Below are positions 1-9,261 of a stretch of DNA of 15,332 nucleotides, in pieces. Position 1 is the first letter of the stretch. Each line of letters starts with the position of its first letter. The stretch comes from Circinella minor (Eukaryota; Mucoromycota; Mucoromycetes; Mucorales; Lichtheimiaceae): contig JAEPRB010000520.1 in assembly GCA_016758965.1 (NCBI GenBank), positions 1 to 15,332 on the forward strand. Reading direction: 5' to 3'. Under the pieces are notes generated by a model. It was not told where the DNA came from. It did not search any database and saw nothing but the letters and a program-made list of their open reading frames with translations. A program made the translations under genes and the position numbers.

Positions 1-339
1 GCGAAAATAGCGAGTTCGTAGTCGAAAATTCCCTGCTCTTTGGCTAAAATTCAAAGGCCGGGCATGAAAAAAAAAAGCTCATAGATGAAAAATTTCTGTT
101 CGTGGGCGTGATCGAAAGCAAAATCCTATATAGACCTGCCAAATAAGAAAAAGAAATAGTTACAAAAATGCATTAGGAACAAGCACATAGAAATAAATTA
201 AAAATATACAGTAGTGAGCTGAAATATTCAATATATGCATGTTCTTGGAAAAAAATTTCATAGTATCTGTTATATCCATCGTACAATGGCTTCATAGTAA
301 CGGTCATTTTAATATTATATATTTAAATACAGCATAGTT
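1..339. other. Left flank, no gene recognised
   Basis: A+T-rich sequence with no convincing coding stretch on either strand. The first 120 bases are less A+T-rich than the rest and contain a short A-run, but I recognise nothing in them. This could be the edge of an element lying outside the window. Confidence 0.5.
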
Positions 340-568
340 CATTACACATCCTTGTTGGGGACCTTGGCTGTGGATCAATTCTTTCTATATTTAAATCGAA
401 ACATTTCACTACTGAGAATTAATTAAGTAATAAAAGAAATATTTTCTAAGTCTATATTCTCTATCTTCTTAAATGAGAAATAATAATAAAATAATATAAA
501 TAAATAAATAAAATAGAATAAAGGGAAGGGAGGGTGGGGACAGCCAAGGTCCCCTTTGTCGTGTAATG
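340..568. mobile_element. MITE-like inverted-repeat element A
   Basis: The left end starts CATTACAC and, after 9 bases, continues GGGGACCTTGGCTGT. The right end is the reverse complement of the same two blocks (15-base block at 540-554, 8-base block at 561-568), separated by 6 bases instead of 9. The roughly 229-bp body has no coding capacity and is very A+T-rich, except for a G-rich run next to the right arm. This fits a short non-autonomous DNA element. A target-site duplication is not clear: TT flanks both ends, but that could be chance. The left arm is repeated a third time at 602-638. Confidence 0.6.
523..539 (+). other. G-quadruplex-forming motif in element A
   Basis: The run GGGAAGGGAGGGTGGGG has four G-tracts of at least three with loops of 2, 1 and 1 bases, a canonical intramolecular quadruplex motif. 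It abuts the right inverted arm of element A. A closely similar run on the opposite strand sits inside element B at 2328-2345. Confidence 0.7.
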
Positions 569-593
569 TTGTAGATGACTTCATATGTCGTCG

Positions 594-1375
594 TTACTGT
601 ACATTACACATCCTTGTTGGGGACCTTAGCTGTGTATCCAGGGTACTTGAAGTAAAATTCTCTTTAGTTTGGACAGAAATATGGTAAAATTGTTTAAACA
701 GTCTCCTTGATGACCAGTTGCCTTGTACCACAAGATTTTTGACAGACACACCTGCTTAGGCTGCCAGAGTAGCGCCTAAAGCTCTTGCCTTTGGAAGAGG
801 TGCCCCAGGTGGATGGCCAACAAACTTAATTATTTGATTAATATATTTGCCAATGCACTGACTTGATAAGGCTTGATCATGATGGTTCACATAGCGTAAT
901 AGCGGCACTAATAATGATACTTGTGGAAAGACTGGGTGTCGAACAGAAACAAGAGTAGAAGCCACGTGAGAATGATATACCTTGTAAGTGGTGATAGGAC
1001 AAACCAGTTGATCGGAATGAGGATGTATAGCGACGGTTTTTGTAATGTGTATACTCTGCGTTTTTCTTTAGGAGCCACAATCACGAGTAAAAGAATATCT
1101 TCAGATGAAATAGAACATTGAGTGAGGTCAATATGTTCAAGGTCAGAAGGATGTAGGAAACCAACCATGGCTAATAACCATGCTAATTTGGCAGTTTATA
1201 GTTCGATCGTCACATCCTTATTGTCGCCTAATGAGATGATATAATTTAATGCCGGTTATAAGTTGTATTCATATGATTTGTGTGGGAGGACTATCCCTTG
1301 ACGTAAACCTTTTTGGAAGTCTTGGAAGTGGTGATGATTACAACTTATGCGCTCAGCAGTAACAAATTTACACTA
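594..1375 (-). pseudogene. Tyrosine recombinase (YR) relic, minus strand
   Basis: The reading frame runs leftward from about 1375 to a TAA at 596-594. Recognisable family blocks, in order: LRQG, SLGDN, KLAWLLAMVGFLHPSDL, APKEKRR, LLVPLLRYVNHHDQALSSQ, GAPLPKARALGATLAA, GNWSSRRLF, then QFYH. These match the tyrosine recombinase fold: first Arg region (here His, in FLHPSDL, codon 1153-1151), basic beta-hairpin, second Arg (KAR), Trp in the His/Trp position, then the Tyr nucleophile. The gene is dead. There are in-frame TAA codons at 1258-1256, 1198-1196 and 758-756, a frameshift near 1025-1035, and the first catalytic Arg is replaced. The homologous plus-strand copy at 1395-2132 has Gln at the first stop and Arg at the His. 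No reverse transcriptase is nearby, so DIRS-like and Crypton-like origins cannot be told apart. The last codons lie in the 602-638 repeat. Confidence 0.8.
602..638. repeat. Third copy of the element A terminus
   Basis: Matches 340-376 in direct orientation at 35 of 37 positions; the two differ at 366/628 and 373/635. The sequence also forms the last codons of the minus-strand YR relic, which links element A to the YR element. Similarity to 340-376 ends abruptly at about position 639. Confidence 0.75.
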
Positions 1376-1394
1376 CAACCCAAGCAGCTTATAA

Positions 1395-2132
1395 GAAGAT
1401 AATCGCCTTAATTCATTTATTACTACCCTTCTTAGACAAGCACTACCTATTCGATTACATCGATCAACTATCAATCTTCAGCCTACTACTAACTATCTAC
1501 AATCTTTAGATAGTCATACTATTACACTCGCCACGTTACAAAGCAAGCTTGCCTTCCTTCTTGGTGTTACTTGTTTTCTTCGGCCCTCTGACTTACAACG
1601 TATACGACTTGCTTCTGTTTCCATCTCTGATTCTTCTATTTTTTCTTTTGAAGTTCATTCTCCCAAGGAGAAACATAAACGGCGTCAAATCATCAAGTCA
1701 TTCCAACTCAAGTCTCATACTATTCCTAGCCTCTGTCCGATCCTTACCTTCAATTTATTTCATGCCAGACGTCCAATTTGTCAAGCTACTAGTTTGTTTA
1801 TCAACTCTTTACAACCAGACAAAGTAATTAGTACCCAAACAATCCACTCTTGGATTAAAAAACTTATCAAATGGTCTATGGATGAAAAACGTGTTTCTTT
1901 ACGTTCCATTGCCTCTTTATTAGCTCTTGAATTGGGTATTCCTAAAGACAATATTGTTACTATGAGCAACTGGTCCTCCTCCTCTACTTTTGGGAACCAT
2001 TACCGTCGGGAACATTTGTATACCTTTGATTTTATCAATACTCTAATCACCAGCGGCAACCTTCTTGACGATGATTCCAATGACGACGAGGTTTTCTATG
2101 ATGCAACCGATCATAATATGGCTTCTGCTTAA
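1395..2132 (+). pseudogene. Tyrosine recombinase (YR) relic, plus strand, 5'-truncated
   Basis: One uninterrupted frame follows a TAA at 1392-1394 and ends at TAA 2130-2132, about 245 codons. Its first in-frame ATG is near 1878, well inside the catalytic domain, so the true start is missing. Family blocks in order: NLQPTTNYLQSL, KLAFLLGVTCFLRPSDLQR (first catalytic Arg), SPKEKHKRRQIIK (basic hairpin), FHARRPICQ, ISTQTIHSWIKK, VSLRSIASLLALELGI (second Arg), NWSSSSTF (Trp) and NHYRREH (Tyr nucleophile). An acidic tail DDDSNDDE follows. Arg, Lys, Arg, Trp and Tyr are present; the usual His of HxxR is Val, which may be normal for this family. It could be a 5'-truncated copy or could have an upstream exon that I cannot define. 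It lies head to head with the minus-strand relative, about 20 bp away. Confidence 0.8.
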
Positions 2133-2182
2133 AAAAACAAAAACAAAAACGAAAACAACAAACAAAAAACAAACAACAAAAA
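2131..2182 (+). repeat. A-rich CAAAA-like low-complexity tract
   Basis: Begins inside the stop codon of the plus-strand YR frame and consists almost only of A and C in irregular CAAAA/CAACAAA units. It could be a decayed A-rich 3' end of the element or plain simple repeat. Confidence 0.6.
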
Positions 2183-2213
2183 GTTTCTTGTATTTTATTC
2201 TCTGGATTACGTA

Positions 2214-2255
2214 GCAAATCATATTTCATATTTTTTATTTGAGTGTCTCAACTAA
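2214..2255 (+). repeat. Extra copy of the element B right arm
   Basis: The 27 bases 2214-2240 are identical to 2448-2474, in direct orientation. Weaker similarity continues for about 12 bases (GTCTcAACTA against GTCTAACTA). It lies just left of element B, so B-type arms occur in the order plus, minus, plus. Confidence 0.7.
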
Positions 2256-2291
2256 TTCTGTTAGAATTTATTTCGACACTTGAATTGAATC

Positions 2292-2485
2292 GTTAGACAT
2301 GAAAATAAAAAATATGAAATATAATTTCCCCACCCTCCCCTACCCTTTCTGACCTCGCTTAGAGATCAATTATTATATTATAGCATTACATAGAACTCAT
2401 TTTTTATACTTATTTTTTTTCGCTGACATTAAATAAAAAGAAGATAAGCAAATCATATTTCATATTTTTTATTTTCATGTCTAAC
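2292..2485. mobile_element. MITE-like inverted-repeat element B
   Basis: Bases 2292-2322 and 2455-2485 are perfect 31-bp inverted repeats, starting GTTAGACATG and ending CATGTCTAAC. The 194-bp span has no open frame. This is the signature of a short non-autonomous DNA element. The arm identity suggests recent insertion or continuing hairpin correction. Flanks show no obvious target-site duplication. Confidence 0.7.
2328..2345 (-). other. G-quadruplex-forming motif in element B
   Basis: The plus strand reads CCCCACCCTCCCCTACCC, so the minus strand has four G-tracts with loops of 1-2 bases. It begins five bases inside the left arm. The 13 bases TCCCCACCCTCCC occur inverted in element A at 528-540. 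Confidence 0.7.
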
Positions 2486-2689
2486 TATTCAAAAAATCGC
2501 ACAGGTAGAACTACCCTAAAAAAAAGAGTATTTTTTAATATTTACTTCAATATAATTCCAAAGATTCTCAGAAAAGACCACCTTTTCTATTATCTATTTT
2601 AATACCTTATCTTATTTGATCATATCTATCACTGTCATTAAACGAAAAGGCTAATAATGACTGAGGAAATGGAATAGAAATCTAAATGT

Positions 2690-5600
2690 ATGAAAAGAAA
2701 ACGAGTAGAAATGTCGTTTATAGATAGCGTGTATATAGATGATTGTCATCCGAAGTTCGATCATGATGCTGTCATTCACGATATTAATCAATATAATGAA
2801 ATAATCACTAGTTTTGTAAACACGACTACAGCTTTAAACAACCACAAGCAGTAGATTGTGGCTGAAACAATGCTGGTATTAGTATTGTTGTTCATTTTGA
2901 TATTATTGAAGTAATAAGAGTAATAGACTTCCAAAAACAGGTACTTTTTTTATCACTAAGTTTTCTACAGAAACAAATTTATCTGCGATTTTTGCGGGTC
3001 ACGTGTAGGGTAAATTTTAGAAAGATTTTTCTCTCCATAGTTACCTACTACGCACAAGAACTATTGCAAACATGTCGCTTGAACAGCGAAAGTATACGAA
3101 CATATCGAAATCTACATATATATTTACAAAGATACACATATTTATACTTATACATTATATTATATAGATTTCCAAGAGTATATTTCCCAAAAAACACATA
3201 AAGTGTCGTTGAAACGGTTTTATGATTTTGATTCTAATTTATTTATTGAAAATTCCCCTAAAAAAGCCCACTTGGAACGTTGGTGGCCATTGGAGTTTAC
3301 TAAACTCCTAAAAAAATTTAATGTTAAGGTACTGAACATGTCAGTGAAATAAATATCATTTGTTATCAAAATGCACTACTAATGAATGTGTTTTTAGAAA
3401 TGGCATACGGAAAAGATAGACTGGAAGGAGATAGAGAAGAAGGTAACCATGGAAACGGTGTTGATATATAATTCAAACTATCATTGATTGTTTATCTAAA
3501 ATTTTTTTTTAAAAAAAAAGATTCAAGAGAGAGAAGAGAGAGAAGAAAAAGAAGATGATGACGAAGAAGAAGATTCATTGCCAAAGGTAATTTTTTTAAA
3601 AAAAACTGGGTGAGGTTAAAGTTTTATTACGGTACGTAGATAGCCAAAGGTATTACAGGATGTTGCGTTTGTCTCCAGACACAAACCCAAAATCCTGAAT
3701 GATGTGGTGTATTCCTATGACTTTTTCCATGCCATCTCAACAGGGTTTCTTTACATGCGTGTATAAGCTGTCTCAAACAAATATGCCATACCTGGCATAT
3801 TTTTGTGGGCCAATTGAAATAATCTAATGCTAACTTTTTGCATAAAAATTTTATAGACTTTGGGTAAAAGAGCATTAGTGATAGAACCGGAAGCAGAGAC
3901 ATCGACTTCTTCCCCTACATCCTTCAAAAAAAGTAGCACCGAAAGCACCAATAAAAGAGTGAGTATTTAAACTTTCCAGTATAACCATAGTTACTAATAA
4001 TAATATGTTTCTCCCATTCGATTAGAGAAAAAAACTCATGAACTATCTCTCTGGAAATGGCATCCCATCAGTTGTATTAAAGGAACATTGTGATCAGGTA
4101 ACAAAATAAAAGAGTTTATATATACATACAAGTATCCACCCAATATACTAACAGCATAATTTTTATTATAGTGGATAATCAATACTACACCAATTACTGA
4201 ACGATTCCTAAAATTTAGAAACGAAACGATGGAACATGCAAAAGAAGGTGTTTTAAAAACTTATCAAGAAGAACTGTACGTAAGATCAGTCAAGTTCACA
4301 AGAAACAATTTACAGGAAAAAATAACTAATTGAATCTATTTATAGTGCTTTAAACTGTATTTTCTTAATTGACGGTGTAGAATGTGCTCCAAATTCACGT
4401 TTGCATTATGGTTTCGATGAAGAAGAATGGGATTGTATGTTAAAAGAAGTCAATGATTTGTATCCTATGAAAAGTTTGGCTGATGATGTAATTTTTTCGA
4501 TTGTACAGTTTGCTCAGGTACGTGTCATATGGTTTTTGATTCTGAATTGGATATATTCTTGATGATAAACTGATTGGGAAAAAACAAGCCGGTGTAGCCG
4601 GTGTGTATGTTTTTATATTAGATTTATAAGTTGATATATTTATTCAGCTACAACAGATGCTTATGTATTTTTATAGTGAGCACCAGTAATATTATCGTAT
4701 ATGACAACGTAATTGTTTATTAAGATAACTCAAGTTCTTTTGAGATAATATATGTTAAGCGATAATGATTTTAATATAATCAAATCTAGTACAGAGATAT
4801 TATGTCTGTATGTATTGAGCCTTTATAATGTGAATTCAGTTGTTGTTAAATTCAAATACTACTTTAAATACGTAGTCAACAAATAAATATATAAAATAAA
4901 TAAAATAAGGATTTTAAGATAATCTCTTATTTAAAATAAAATAAATAAAACAACCCAATATACGGTGTTGAGTGATCAATAGAAAATAATTTTAAAATAA
5001 AGATTGATTGAATAACTGATTGATGATTTTTTATTTGGTTTAAAAAAGTTGGGGTTTATATATCTTTTACAAATGTTCCGCAGTAACTTTCTATTGTTAC
5101 GCAGCTAAATCCGCAGCAACTGTTTAATGTCGCGCAGCTATTACATGTGATTATTTAATTTATAATTTGGGGGGGATAATTATATAGTTGTTGTACAATC
5201 GGTTGATTAATGAAAAAAGGTAATAGAAATGAGAATACTCTTATACGAATAAATATTCAGAATATTTGTGTATAAAAATAGAAAATAAGAAAAGTTGTTT
5301 ATGTAAGGGTTACACCGGAGATAAAAACTTTAATAGTTGCAAAAAAATTATCAAAGCAGTACCAGTTGACGCAGCTGGTGATAATTCGTGTATTGAATTC
5401 TCCATGAACAGAATGTATGTTAACTATGAGAGAGAGAGAGAGATGAAGTATTAAAGTCACCAATACCAATTATATTTAGAGTTGAGTGATATAAACCAAG
5501 TTCGTTAAATAAGGCTGATAAACAAGAAAGCTCATTTTCTATTGCTTCTGTTTATCCTATATTCTTGCCTTTTATTGATGAAACAGAATTAGTTACTTGT

Positions 5601-6420
5601 TGTGGGTAAAGTAGCCGATTTATGCAAATGATCATGATGTGTGTGATTCACTGAAATGTCTACTTATACATTCATCATTTTTAATATTCTTATTATAGTA
5701 CGGATGGTCAAGCCCAAGGATCAGCAGAAAGACGTGATAGTGTGGATGGAAATAAAAGCACTAGTCGATACTCTGACCTATCCATGAACTTTTCATTTGA
5801 TAGTATGCCTGAGCAAGGTCTTTTAATTGTCGAGATCAAACCCTTCGAGAAAGTGAAAAATGGCAGTCGTCCAGATTTCATAAAACTAGCAAATGAAATG
5901 AAAGATGCTATTGACAAGATGGTGAAGGATGGAATGGACGATGAGAATATCACAGTTCTCGGGGTATTGATAGAAGGTAGCTAAAAAAGAAAAAAGAGAT
6001 TGGGTTTGTGAGTATGATATAGTTTATTAACATGATGATGTTCTTTATTAGGATTCAAGTGCACCTTATTCGTAATGGATTTAATGTATCAAGCGACGAC
6101 CTACCGACTTGTTCTATTATCAGTCTTCTACATCCCTCGCGACCGTCATGATTTATACGTTTTATTATCCAGCTACGAAGCATTAGCAACAATGAGGGTA
6201 AAGATGTTCTAGATAAAAAAGGATCTATGTGATGTGCTTCATAATGGTACCTAATGTTAATGCTCTATACATTTTACAGAAAATGACGTACTCCAACGCA
6301 AGAAGATGCTATGCATTTTACAAGGAAAAGAAGAGAACAACTATCCGTCATGACTATACAGTAGAGTCTTTTAGAAACACCGAACCGAGTAAAAACAAAC
6401 ATCATTCCAATGTCCTCTAG
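2690..6420 (+). CDS. Multi-exon PD-(D/E)XK-like protein of unknown function
   Basis: Exons read: 2690-2850 (MSFIDSVYIDDCHPKF, NTTTALNNHK), 3204-3328, 3398-3442, 3521-3586, 3857-3958, 4026-4097, 4172-4275, 4346-4517, 5514-5605, 5699-5976, 6052-6197, 6280-6420 (stop TAG). From 3398 onward every junction has GT/AG and phases agree. The acceptor at 5514 is weak and was chosen because its phase fits. The junction from exon 1 to 3204 is unresolved: exon 1 meets an in-frame TAG at 2852. Features in order: basic N-terminus; acidic run EKEDDDEEED; basic Ser/Thr-rich stretch with KR and RRKK, possibly nuclear localising; LIDGVECAPNSRLHYG; GSAERRDS; RYSDLSMNF (Asp codon 5775) and, 19 residues on, LLIVEIKPF (E-x-K, codons 5832-5840); RPDFIKLANEMKD; VLIEGFKC; YIPRDRHDL. 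Asp plus E-x-K with an upstream Glu is the PD-(D/E)XK nuclease pattern. I associate this domain with an expanded uncharacterised Mucorales family. Nuclease activity is inference. No nonsense codon interrupts 3206-6420. Confidence 0.75.
4518..5513 (+). other. Unusually long intron (about 1 kb), probable insertion site
   Basis: The other well-defined introns of this gene are about 57-105 bp, with one of 270 bp. This gap of about 996 bp begins GTACGT and ends at a weak AAG acceptor. It is A+T-rich and carries a 33-bp tandem duplication and a short GA run at about 5428-5444. No transposase or complete inverted-repeat element is visible. It may also hide an unrecognised exon. Confidence 0.45.
5077..5142 (+). 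repeat. Two-copy 33-bp tandem repeat
   Basis: Units 5077-5109 and 5110-5142 both start TCCGCAG and both contain a second CGCAGCTA block near the end. They are diverged but aligned without gaps. The repeat stands out as G+C-richer than the surrounding intron. Confidence 0.5.
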
Positions 6421-7287
6421 TCCCTTTCTCATCATTCATACACATGCATCTAACATACTTCAGCTCATTCATTTTCACTCATTTTAAAGTCCTGTACGAA
6501 AATCATATCATTTGCCAATGCACCCTGTTTTATTATTGTATACATACATATATAGCTAACATGTATTTTATTTCACTTTTTTTTTACTTACCCATCTTCC
6601 AATCTTTCACATAACGAGCGCTTACCTTTATTTCCTGTATCCTTTTTTTATTGTTGTGTATACGATAACTATTTCTTATTTTATTCTCTACAAAAAAGCA
6701 CTAGTCATAATATATGTATATTATATTTTATTACATACAAACCATCACTTATATACACAATATGTATACCTATACCGCATGTAATTTTCCCCCTTTCTCT
6801 CCATTCTCTCCACTTTATATCACTATTCATTATATCCACTTCAAATATATACACTAATATTTCTATTATCGTTATTATCATAATTAATATTTATAAATAT
6901 CGTCCTCGTTGAGTTTATGTAGCACGAACATACAGTATAACAATTATGAGGTGTTATATCCATATACACACACCACTTAACTCCATCATCCACTTCATAT
7001 ATATATAATTTAAATGATTTATTGTTTAATAAAAAAAAAACTACATCATCTAATCAGAAACAATAGGATCAAGTCGTTTCTAAAAGACCTGAGGCTCCGA
7101 CCAAAAGTTTAAAGGAAGGAACGTAATAAATTATCGTTCAGAACATATCATCTCAAAACCACATCATTGATCCGATTCGTCTATATAAAAATAAATACAA
7201 AGAGTAAGCTATATGGAAAAAGAAGTGAGGGAACAAGCAAACCAAGAAGTCATAGTAAAAGTATATAGAAAAAGTCGGAAACCGGTA
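6421..7287. other. 3' flank and intergenic DNA, no gene recognised
   Basis: Follows the stop codon of the multi-exon gene. Mostly T- and C-rich on the plus strand, with TA-rich simple sequence. It probably includes the 3' untranslated region and terminator of that gene, but no cleavage signal can be singled out because AATAAA-like strings are frequent here. Confidence 0.5.
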
Positions 7288-7411
7288 CTGAGGGAAGAGA
7301 TGAACGGGAAACCCTCATGTCAACACCCAATTCACTCGAACGAAAATTTCGTCCTGATGAAAAAATACGTAATGCACGCTGAGGGAAGAGGCTAACGGGA
7401 AACCTCATGTC
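7288..7411. repeat. Pair of hairpin-like direct repeats, 91 bp apart
   Basis: Copies lie at 7288-7321 and 7379-7411. Both read CTGAGGGAAGAG, then a variable 2-3 bases, AACGGGAAA, C or CC, and CTCATGTC. The outer bases TGAGG(G) and (C)CCTCA can pair, giving a 5-6 bp stem around a purine-rich loop of about 17 bases. The loop is the most conserved part. No matching RNA family is recognised. The region is less A+T-rich than its surroundings. Confidence 0.5.
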
Positions 7412-7779
7412 CATGTTCATTACATATGATAAAAATATATAGTAAAAAAAGATGAGATACTTGTAGTTGTCTACAAATCAATCTGTTGTGCATAAGAATT
7501 AGTATATTAGAAACTATGCGAATAAGATTGGTTACCAAAAACGTTCAAGTACACATATATACCAGACATGAATATTTCGCTCACCTTATATTAAGCAATA
7601 AGTAAATGACGCAAGTAACATTCACCCTCCGCATGAAATTCAGCTTTATGAGTGAGAGTTGAGTCACGTGTAGGGAAGTTAAGTGCAGGCAACTTAGCCA
7701 AAAAAAACTTCTTTAAAGGATTTATTCACGATTGACTTTTAGTAATTTAGCTTGAATTAATTCGTTTAATCAATTCAAC

Positions 7780-7893
7780 TTTGAAACAGCAGTTACAACA
7801 ACGGGACCAAAAGTTTTGGTAACACAGCAATATTACGACGTGGATTTTACGGATAATAATTACAAAAAATTCCGTTTTACTGATTCTCAATAA
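7780..7893 (+). other. Short possible coding fragment, weakly cyclophilin-like
   Basis: The frame from 7780 to TAA 7891-7893 encodes 37 residues, including GPKVLVTQQYYDVDF. This resembles the start of secreted or ER-type cyclophilins, where a Gly-Pro-Lys-Val lead precedes a strand of the form V-Y-F-D-V. No downstream cyclophilin motif such as the FHR or GDFT region was found. It may be a relic or chance. Confidence 0.2.
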
Positions 7894-8918
7894 GAAGATT
7901 TAAAAAAGCTTTACATCTTATATATTTGGCATCTCTATAAAAAAAGTTTCAGCTGCTGGTTAGAGATATAATCAAGCGATAACGTGCAAAAGGTAAAAAA
8001 AAAGGAGACAATAAATACCTTCAACAAAATAAGAAATACTGGGAGAATGGGCGAAAGCGATTATATGTGGAAATATTATTTGATACTGACTTGGCCGTTT
8101 TTTTTCTTTATTTCACACACTCAAATATATATATTCTCAATTTTGTGTTGTTATATGGATTTAATGGCAACGACAATATTCAACGGATACTTGATCAAAA
8201 TGGATTAATGGGAGTAGGAAAAGTAAGTTAGATAGTTGATTGATAAAAAAAGAGATATAGTAATGGGATCAAATAAAAAAATTATTAATGATCAAAAATC
8301 ATGCTGTTTTTTGCTCTTGCTGTTATTGTTTATGTTTTTTATGAGGAGTAAATAGTTTGCTCAGATTGACGAATATAAGTGGACTATTTGTAGTTGAACG
8401 TTTTGTATTTGCTAATATTTAAGAGTTAAAAATGTGTTAATATATAGATAGATAGATAAGAAGGCAATAGAATCAAGAGAGGGGTGAAAATAGACCACCT
8501 TATTTAGATACCAATTTTATATTTTTATGCAATAAATTTGACAATATTTAATATTTTTATGTGACTTATGACATGTATGTGCATCAATAGGTTTTTTTTA
8601 AAAAAACATATCATATTGCGTAAGACTTTTTGACGTGCGTCTGAATAGGCATACCTTCATGTACGTACACATCAATATATTTTTTATTGTTAACTAATTT
8701 CTATATATATATATATATGAGGAGGAATATAAAAGGGTTCTTTATTAAATCAATTGCTTTTTTGTCTTAATTATAAAATACTTCAACTCCCCTTATGGAA
8801 TTATGTCTTTTTTTTTTAAAGAATCCATTCTTTCTATAATAAAGAAGGTCATTATATATTATATATAATTTTTTTGTTGATGTCTTTTTTCAAGTACTCG
8901 ATCAAGATTAAATATGGC

Positions 8919-8941
8919 TATATATATATATATATATATAT
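8919..8941. repeat. TA microsatellite
   Basis: Uninterrupted alternating TA over about 23 bases. A shorter similar tract is at 8702-8718. Confidence 0.9.
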
Positions 8942-9261
8942 TATAGGTAGAACAAAAAAAGAAAGAGTCATTGTAAATAATATAAAATTACGTATTATTA
9001 GACCTAGCATTGAACAATCCTATTTGCTCGTCTATGATACTTAATAAAAAATCTGTGTCATTCACTAGGCTTTTTTTGGCCTATGCTAAAATGAAAACAT
9101 TTCTGAGATCAATGCAAATACCAATACTTTTTTTTTGTGCACAGCAAAAAGCTAACCAGAAATCTCTAGTTTATTGTCACATTATTTTTATTCACTGATA
9201 AAATGCGCAAATATCTATAACATCACTTTATGATGATAATCTCCTTGATTTGCTTCAACTA

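Larger units (their letters stand above)
7412..9261. other. A+T-rich intergenic region with no clear gene
   Basis: No long or family-like reading frame is visible apart from the short fragment at 7780-7893. Short open frames at 7984-8208 and 9010-9198 have compositions expected of random A+T-rich sequence. TA microsatellites occur at 8702-8718 and 8919-8941, and a GATA run at about 8443-8456. Confidence 0.5.

Noticed and set aside
2992..3201. 69-codon open frame on the plus strand
   Set aside because: Overlaps the candidate intron between exon 1 and 3204 and encodes Tyr/Leu simple repeats from TA-rich sequence.
3627..3951. Two overlapping minus-strand frames
   Set aside because: They lie over an intron and a confirmed exon (3857-3958) of the plus-strand gene, and their products resemble no family.
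5266..5454. 62-codon frame with Cys-rich start
   Set aside because: Sits inside the long intron, has no splice signals in phase, and ends in a GA microsatellite.
7340..7411. Hammerhead ribozyme, because CTGATGA and GAAAC occur close together
   Set aside because: The required stems I, II and III cannot be drawn around these core bases, and the cleavage triplet abuts the core with no stem.
7984..8208. 74-codon open frame on the plus strand
   Set aside because: Low-complexity Phe/Ile-rich product from A+T-rich DNA. An overlapping frame ending at a GTAAGT (8224) looked slightly more coding, but it has no acceptor or family match.
9010..9198. 62-codon plus-strand frame
   Set aside because: No family-like composition and no conserved motif; probably chance.
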